Part shown: one piece after another, positions 5,447-9,379 of the stretch
Numbering within the stretch: position 1 is the first letter of the stretch
Layout: each line of letters begins with the position of its first letter
Source: Desulfobacterales bacterium
GTDB taxonomy: Bacteria > Desulfobacterota > Desulfobacteria > Desulfobacterales > JAFDCJ01
Direction: 5' to 3'
DNA: 9,379 nucleotides
Assembly (NCBI GenBank): GCA_029939875.1
Contig: JAOZSC010000072.1
Location: forward strand, 1-9,379
Notes under the pieces: model-generated
The model's input: only the letters and a program-made list of their open reading frames with translations
Database searches by the model: none
Told to the model about the DNA's origin: nothing
Position numbers and translations under genes: made by a program

Positions 5447-8400
5447 ATGCTGAAAAAAGGCTTTTTCGCACTTTTCGTTCTTCTTTTTACGTTTGCCTCA
5501 TTTGCCATTGCCCCTCCTGCCCATTGCGAAGACCCGGTCGTTTTCGCGAATGATTTTGCGATCAACGACTGGCACCTGCGTTTGTCCTACCAGGCATTTA
5601 TCAGCAATAATTCGGGCGCAGGCATCCTGACAATTCAAAAAACCACCCCCGACAAACAAATTGACGGCGGGTTTGTTCTGTTGAACAGTCAGTTTATTCT
5701 CCTGCGAGATTTTCTGACCGGCGCAGAAACCGAATTTATTGAAAATGTCGAACTGAAAGACGAAAACTATCTGGTGGTGTTTCTCCGGGGCTCACCCGGC
5801 GCTTCAATCCATCTTGAAATCAACATAAAAAGCATCCTTCAGCCTCAGGAAGTGACATTTACCGCAATTCCAACGTCTGTTGCACTGGGTGATTCGAGTG
5901 CCCTGGCGTGGAGTACAAAAAATGTCGATTCCTGTACGATGGAGCCTGGCATCGGCAGCGTCGATATCGAAGGCTCCTTTATAGTATCACCCACCGAGAC
6001 GACCACCTATACCCTCACAGCAACAGGCCCGGGCGGGTCGCTAACCGCCGCCGAAACCGTTGCCGTAACTTATCCTCCGCCGGAGGTAAGCATTGGTGCT
6101 GATAAGAAAACGCTGGAAACAGGACAGTCAGCCATTCTGTCCTGGATTTCGAAGTATGCTGCTTCGTGCGCCATTGCGCCGGGAATCGGCAATGTGGAGC
6201 GCAACGGCTCAATACTTGTATCACCCGCCGAAACCACCACTTACACCATTACAGCGACAAATCCGGGAGGCAACACCACCGACAGTGTCACCGTCACTGT
6301 AAACGATCCCAAGGCGCCACCCACTGTAAATTTTAGCGCCACACCGCTGGAAATTGAGCAGGGGAGATCATCCACTCTTGCGTGGACTTCCTACAATGCA
6401 AGCGTTGCACACATCGACAACGGCATCGGTGCCGTGGAGCCGAATGGGTCAATTCCCGTCTCCCCGGAGCACACAACTACGTATACCTTGACCGTGACCG
6501 GTCCTACCGGTTCAGCAAATGCCCGGGCGGTGGTTACCGTGCTCGGGAATCAATTTCCCCAACCGCAGGGGTCGTTCGGCGGGCATTATGCGGACCTGAT
6601 ACCGGTCGATGCCACGGTTGAAGAATATGATTACCGGCGATTTTCCCTGATCACGGGCCTGGTTCAAGATCCCGCAGAGTTGCCCATCGCAAATGTTTCT
6701 ATCACCATTCACGATCACCCGGGATATGGCTCGGTAACAACCGATGCGGAAGGTCGATTCTCCATTCCGGTCGACGGTGGCGGCAATCTGACAGTCGTCT
6801 TTCAAAAAAAAGGGCTGATCACAATCCATCGCAAAGTCTATGTTCCCTGGAATGACATTGCAATGGTCGAAACAGTTCAAATGATAAGCGAAGATCCTGT
6901 ATCCACCACGCTGACGTTCGATGGTAATCCCGATACGGTCGTCACCCACCAGAGCACTCCTGTGGCCGATGAATTCGGCAGTCGCTCGACTTCCGTGGTA
7001 TTCACAGGGGACAATCGCGCCTTTTTAGTGGATAGCAATGGAGATGATGTTCAAGAACTTACTACCATTACTACCCGGGCAACTGAATATACAACGCCTA
7101 AATCAATGCCGGCTCAATTGCCTCCGGCCTCGGCATTTACCTATTGTGCTGAATTCAGTGTGGATGGCGCCGAAAGGGTGCGATTTGAAAAACCGGTGAC
7201 CATCTGGATAAACAATTTCCTGGGGTTTCCGGTAGGAGTCATTGTGCCGGTGGGATATTATGACAGGGATAAGGGCGTCTGGATGCCGCTGGAAAATGGC
7301 GTGGTTGTTCAGCTTCTGGATACCGAACCCGCAGGCAACCCTGATGGGAAAGTGGACGCGCTGGATGCCGATGGGGATGGACTTCCTGATGATCTGGATG
7401 AAGACGGGACGTTTACCAGTGAGGTACAAGGCCTTGATGATTCACAAAAGTACGCCCCCGGGACCTCCTTCTGGAAAGCAGCAGTCACTCATTTTTCTCC
7501 TCTTGACTTCAATTGGCCCTTTGGACCACCAACGGATGCAATATCTCCCAATCCAAAAGGACCCGCCATTGCCGATCAAGAATTCTCAGGCGGAAAAGCT
7601 CCGGGAGAACAGCCGCCCGATGACACCCGCTGCATCGCCTCTTTTGTTGAGCAGCGCAGCCGTATTTTGCACGAGGACATAAATATTCCCGGTACCGCCA
7701 TGAACTTCCATTATACCAGCAGTCGTGTGGCTGGCTTCAACCCTGGTGTTTTCTCCATACCGGCCAGCGGTGATACGGTTCCTGGAAGCCTCATCAAAAT
7801 CATTGTGGATGTTAAAATAGCCGGGAAAACTTATCAAGTATCGCTGCCGGCAGCACCGAATCAGTTGGCAGAAATTGAATGGGATGGTTTGGATTATCTG
7901 GGCAGGCCGGCATTCGGCCCGCTGATCGGTTATGTTCGAATCGGTTTTGTCTATTATGGCTTATATTACCGGCCAAACCCGATGGGCAGATCATTTGGCC
8001 AGTCGGGAATCAGTACGCTGATGATTCCCACCCAGCAGGAAATAATTTTTTGGAAAAAGGTTGAAGTTCCCGTTTTGAAAGGCCAGGGGACCCTTGCAGA
8101 GGGCTGGAGTCTTTCTGCCCATCACTATGTCAGCCCTGTTGATCCCTCAATACTTTTTAAAGGAGACGGCACAGTCAACCGAAATAATGCCGTTATCATT
8201 GACACATATGCCGGCAACGGCTCCGGTGGCTTTGGTGGCATGGGTGGGCCGGCAACCGAGGCTGGATTCATAATTTATCAAGGTATCGCAACTGATTCAG
8301 CGGACAACCTGTACATTAATACTTTAGAACATGTAAGTTTTCAGAATTGGCGAACTCGTGTTCTGAAGGTTGATAGCGATGGAATAATATCAGAACGGTG

Positions 8401-9379
8401 CCGACTAACAGGTATGCACACCGGAATCGTCCTGGATGCCCTGGGCAATCTTTATCTTTCGGAGAATCTCCCGACATCAATGATGGCAAAAGCAGACATT
8501 GTTGTAAAAGTGGATCCAAGCGGGAAGGTTTCCACTTTTGCCGGCAGGTACAATAGGCCTGGCTTTTCCGGAGATGGAGGGCCCGCCATTCAAGCTCAAT
8601 TAAACCACCCCATGGGTCTGGATGTCGATAACGAAGGCAATTTTTATATCGCCGATACTCAGAATAATTGTATTCGAAAGGTTGATACCGCTGGCATCAT
8701 CACGACTGTCGCTGGCAGGCCGAAATCGTCATCCGGTGGCTACAGCGGCGACAACGGGCCTGCGACTGAAGCGAAACTTAAATGGCCCCATGACGTGGCG
8801 GTCGACAGTGCCGGGAATCTCTTTATTGCAGACACCAACAATCATGTCATCCGGAAAGTGGAAACCAGTGGCGTCATCACAACTGTGGCTGGCAATGGTG
8901 AGTGGGGTGCTTCCGGCGACGGCGGGCCGGCAGTTGAAGCTGCGCTGATTGCAAGAGCGGTTGATCTGGATGCAGCCGGCAATATCTATATTGTCGACGA
9001 TTACTACCACCGCGTTCGAAAAGTGGATATCAACGGCATCATCACGACAGTTGCCGGCACCGTCCCGTTCGGTTATTCAGAAGGTGGTTTTGGCGGAGAC
9101 GGCGGTCCAGCGACCGCCGCAAGACTAAACAAGCCAGACGACATTGCACTTGATGCTGCCGGCAATATCTTTGTGGCAGATTCAGGCAACAGCAGAATCC
9201 GGAAAATAAGCCCGCCCGGGCCACGGCTTGCCAGGCTGATATCTGAATCCGACATGGCGTTTCCCGAACAAACCGGAGTCGCTCATATCCTGTCCGGTGA
9301 GGGTCTTCATAAGAAAACCATTGATCTTGACACCGGTGTATCCCTCTATGCGTTCAGTTATGATGAGAAAAACAACCTG
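5447..9379 (+). CDS. Secreted teneurin-like Rhs/YD-repeat protein, N-terminal 1311 residues (3' end outside window)
   Basis: An unbroken frame of 1311 codons runs to the last base with no stop. The ATG is preceded by AGGGGA (5432-5437) with a 9-nt spacer. Layout: Sec signal peptide (1-27, likely cut after AHC27; no good lipobox); uncharacterised beta-rich domain (about 29-132); three Ig-like repeats (about 135-367); carboxypeptidase-regulatory-like domain (about 400-475, TTDAEGRFSIPV); a region typical of bacterial Rhs/teneurin-like proteins with NFLGFPVG..PVGYYD (to 606); an Asp-rich DADGDGLPDDLDEDG (640-654); THFSPLDFNWPFGPP; then CIASFVEQRSRI (from 729) to HYTSSRV (755-761) and WDGLDYLGR (812-820). 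Six NHL blades follow (about 919-1256). YAFSYDEKNNL at the end is the usual entry into the Rhs/YD shell. Such proteins encapsulate a C-terminal effector in a YD-repeat cocoon; that part and any immunity gene should lie to the right. Secretion by Sec, rather than as a type VI effector, is inferred from the signal peptide. Confidence 0.9.
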   Translation, partial: MLKKGFFALFVLLFTFASFAIAPPAHCEDPVVFANDFAINDWHLRLSYQAFISNNSGAGILTIQKTTPDKQIDGGFVLLNSQFILLRDFLTGAETEFIENVELKDENYLVVFLRGSPGASIHLEINIKSILQPQEVTFTAIPTSVALGDSSALAWSTKNVDSCTMEPGIGSVDIEGSFIVSPTETTTYTLTATGPGGSLTAAETVAVTYPPPEVSIGADKKTLETGQSAILSWISKYAASCAIAPGIGNVERNGSILVSPAETTTYTITATNPGGNTTDSVTVTVNDPKAPPTVNFSATPLEIEQGRSSTLAWTSYNASVAHIDNGIGAVEPNGSIPVSPEHTTTYTLTVTGPTGSANARAVVTVLGNQFPQPQGSFGGHYADLIPVDATVEEYDYRRFSLITGLVQDPAELPIANVSITIHDHPGYGSVTTDAEGRFSIPVDGGGNLTVVFQKKGLITIHRKVYVPWNDIAMVETVQMISEDPVSTTLTFDGNPDTVVTHQSTPVADEFGSRSTSVVFTGDNRAFLVDSNGDDVQELTTITTRATEYTTPKSMPAQLPPASAFTYCAEFSVDGAERVRFEKPVTIWINNFLGFPVGVIVPVGYYDRDKGVWMPLENGVVVQLLDTEPAGNPDGKVDALDADGDGLPDDLDEDGTFTSEVQGLDDSQKYAPGTSFWKAAVTHFSPLDFNWPFGPPTDAISPNPKGPAIADQEFSGGKAPGEQPPDDTRCIASFVEQRSRILHEDINIPGTAMNFHYTSSRVAGFNPGVFSIPASGDTVPGSLIKIIVDVKIAGKTYQVSLPAAPNQLAEIEWDGLDYLGRPAFGPLIGYVRIGFVYYGLYYRPNPMGRSFGQSGISTLMIPTQQEIIFWKKVEVPVLKGQGTLAEGWSLSAHHYVSPVDPSILFKGDGTVNRNNAVIIDTYAGNGSGGFGGMGGPATEAGFIIYQGIATDSADNLYINTLEHVSFQNWRTRVLKVDSDGIISERCRLTGMHTGIVLDALGNLYLSENLPTSMMAKADIVVKVDPSGKVSTFAGRYNRPGFSGDGGPAIQAQLNHPMGLDVDNEGNFYIADTQNNCIRKVDTAGIITTVAGRPKSSSGGYSGDNGPATEAKLKWPHDVAVDSAGNLFIADTNNHVIRKVETSGVITTVAGNGEWGASGDGGPAVEAALIARAVDLDAAGNIYIVDDYYHRVRKVDINGIITTVAGTVPFGYSEGGFGGDGGPATAARLNKPDDIALDAAGNIFVADSGNSRIRKISPPGPRLARLISESDMAFPEQTGVAHILSGEGLHKKTIDLDTGVSLYAFSYDEKNNL
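5849..6547 (+). repeat. Three tandem Ig-like repeats inside the Rhs protein
   Basis: Three copies of about 75-80 residues share the pattern LxWxSxNAxSxxIxxGIGxVxxxGSxxVSPxxTTTYTLTxTGPGG. Copy 1 is about residues 135-209, copy 2 about 212-286 and copy 3 about 290-367. Copies 1 and 2 carry one Cys each (DSCTMEPGIG, ASCAIAPGIG); copy 3 has Ala-His there (VAHIDNGIG). They are likely surface-extended beta-sandwich spacers or adhesion modules. Confidence 0.8.
8201..9217 (+). repeat. Six NHL repeats forming a probable six-bladed beta-propeller
   Basis: Six blades of about 55-61 residues can be counted between residues 919 and 1257. Blades 3-6 are canonical (DxxGNxxIADTxNNxIRKVxxxGIITTVAG, with GDGGPATEA loops). 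Blades 1 and 2 are diverged (NLYINTLEHVSF..., NLYLSENLPTSM...). The segment TYAGNGSGGFGGMGGPATEA before blade 1 can supply the closing strand. The last blade gives way to ISPPGPRL and then the Rhs shell, the same order of NHL then YD shell as in teneurins. Confidence 0.85.

Noticed and set aside
6512..6949. A 145-codon minus-strand frame and other short frames inside 5900-9255
   Set aside because: They are shadows of the long plus-strand Rhs frame, whose Ig and NHL repeats are unmistakable.

Overview
The window looks like a chromosomal segment of an anaerobic, moderately GC-rich Gram-negative bacterium, most likely a Desulfobacterota (sulfate-reducer-like) genome. This is inferred from the gene mix: a Complex I NuoN, a small secreted ComEA-type helix-hairpin-helix protein, a lone CI-type repressor and a very large secreted Rhs/YD-repeat protein with Ig and NHL modules. 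No rRNA, tRNA, CRISPR array or complete insertion sequence was seen.

Layout. (1) 2-844, plus: the 3' part of nuoN, normally the last gene of a nuo operon. (2) 876-2995, minus: a two-gene operon converging on nuoN. An agmatinase/ureohydrolase-family gene (2135-2995) is followed by a DadA-like FAD amino-acid dehydrogenase (876-2135), coupled by a one-base TGATG overlap. (3) 3122-3811, plus: an AT-richer vapBC toxin-antitoxin operon with a clear promoter and an overlapping palindromic operator. (4) 3812-4040: no supported gene. (5) 4041-4508, minus: a short CI-type HTH repressor without a peptidase domain. (6) 4509-4891: a 383-bp regulatory intergenic region with two tandem operator-like sites and a perfect hairpin. 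(7) 4892-5194, plus: the ComEA-like secreted protein, followed by a strong 12-bp-arm hairpin. (8) 5195-5446: intergenic, with a 10-bp-period direct repeat. (9) 5447-9379, plus: an unbroken 1311-codon frame still open at the last base. It is the N-terminal part of a teneurin-like Rhs protein: signal peptide, three Ig-like repeats, a carboxypeptidase-regulatory-like domain, an Rhs N-terminal (plug-like) region, a six-blade NHL propeller, then the first residues of the Rhs/YD shell.

Function. The left third is respiratory and amino-acid/guanidino metabolism. The ureohydrolase would release urea from a guanidino compound, and the FAD enzyme would pass electrons from an amino acid or amine to the respiratory chain. 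From about 3.0 kb on, the content is accessory: toxin-antitoxin, orphan repressor, secreted DNA-binding-fold protein and a giant secreted Rhs protein. The Rhs protein probably carries its variable, possibly toxic, C-terminus beyond the window. The most interesting items are the composite Rhs protein, the repressor/operator region, and a ureohydrolase that keeps all metal ligands but has Asn at the position usually held by a catalytic His.
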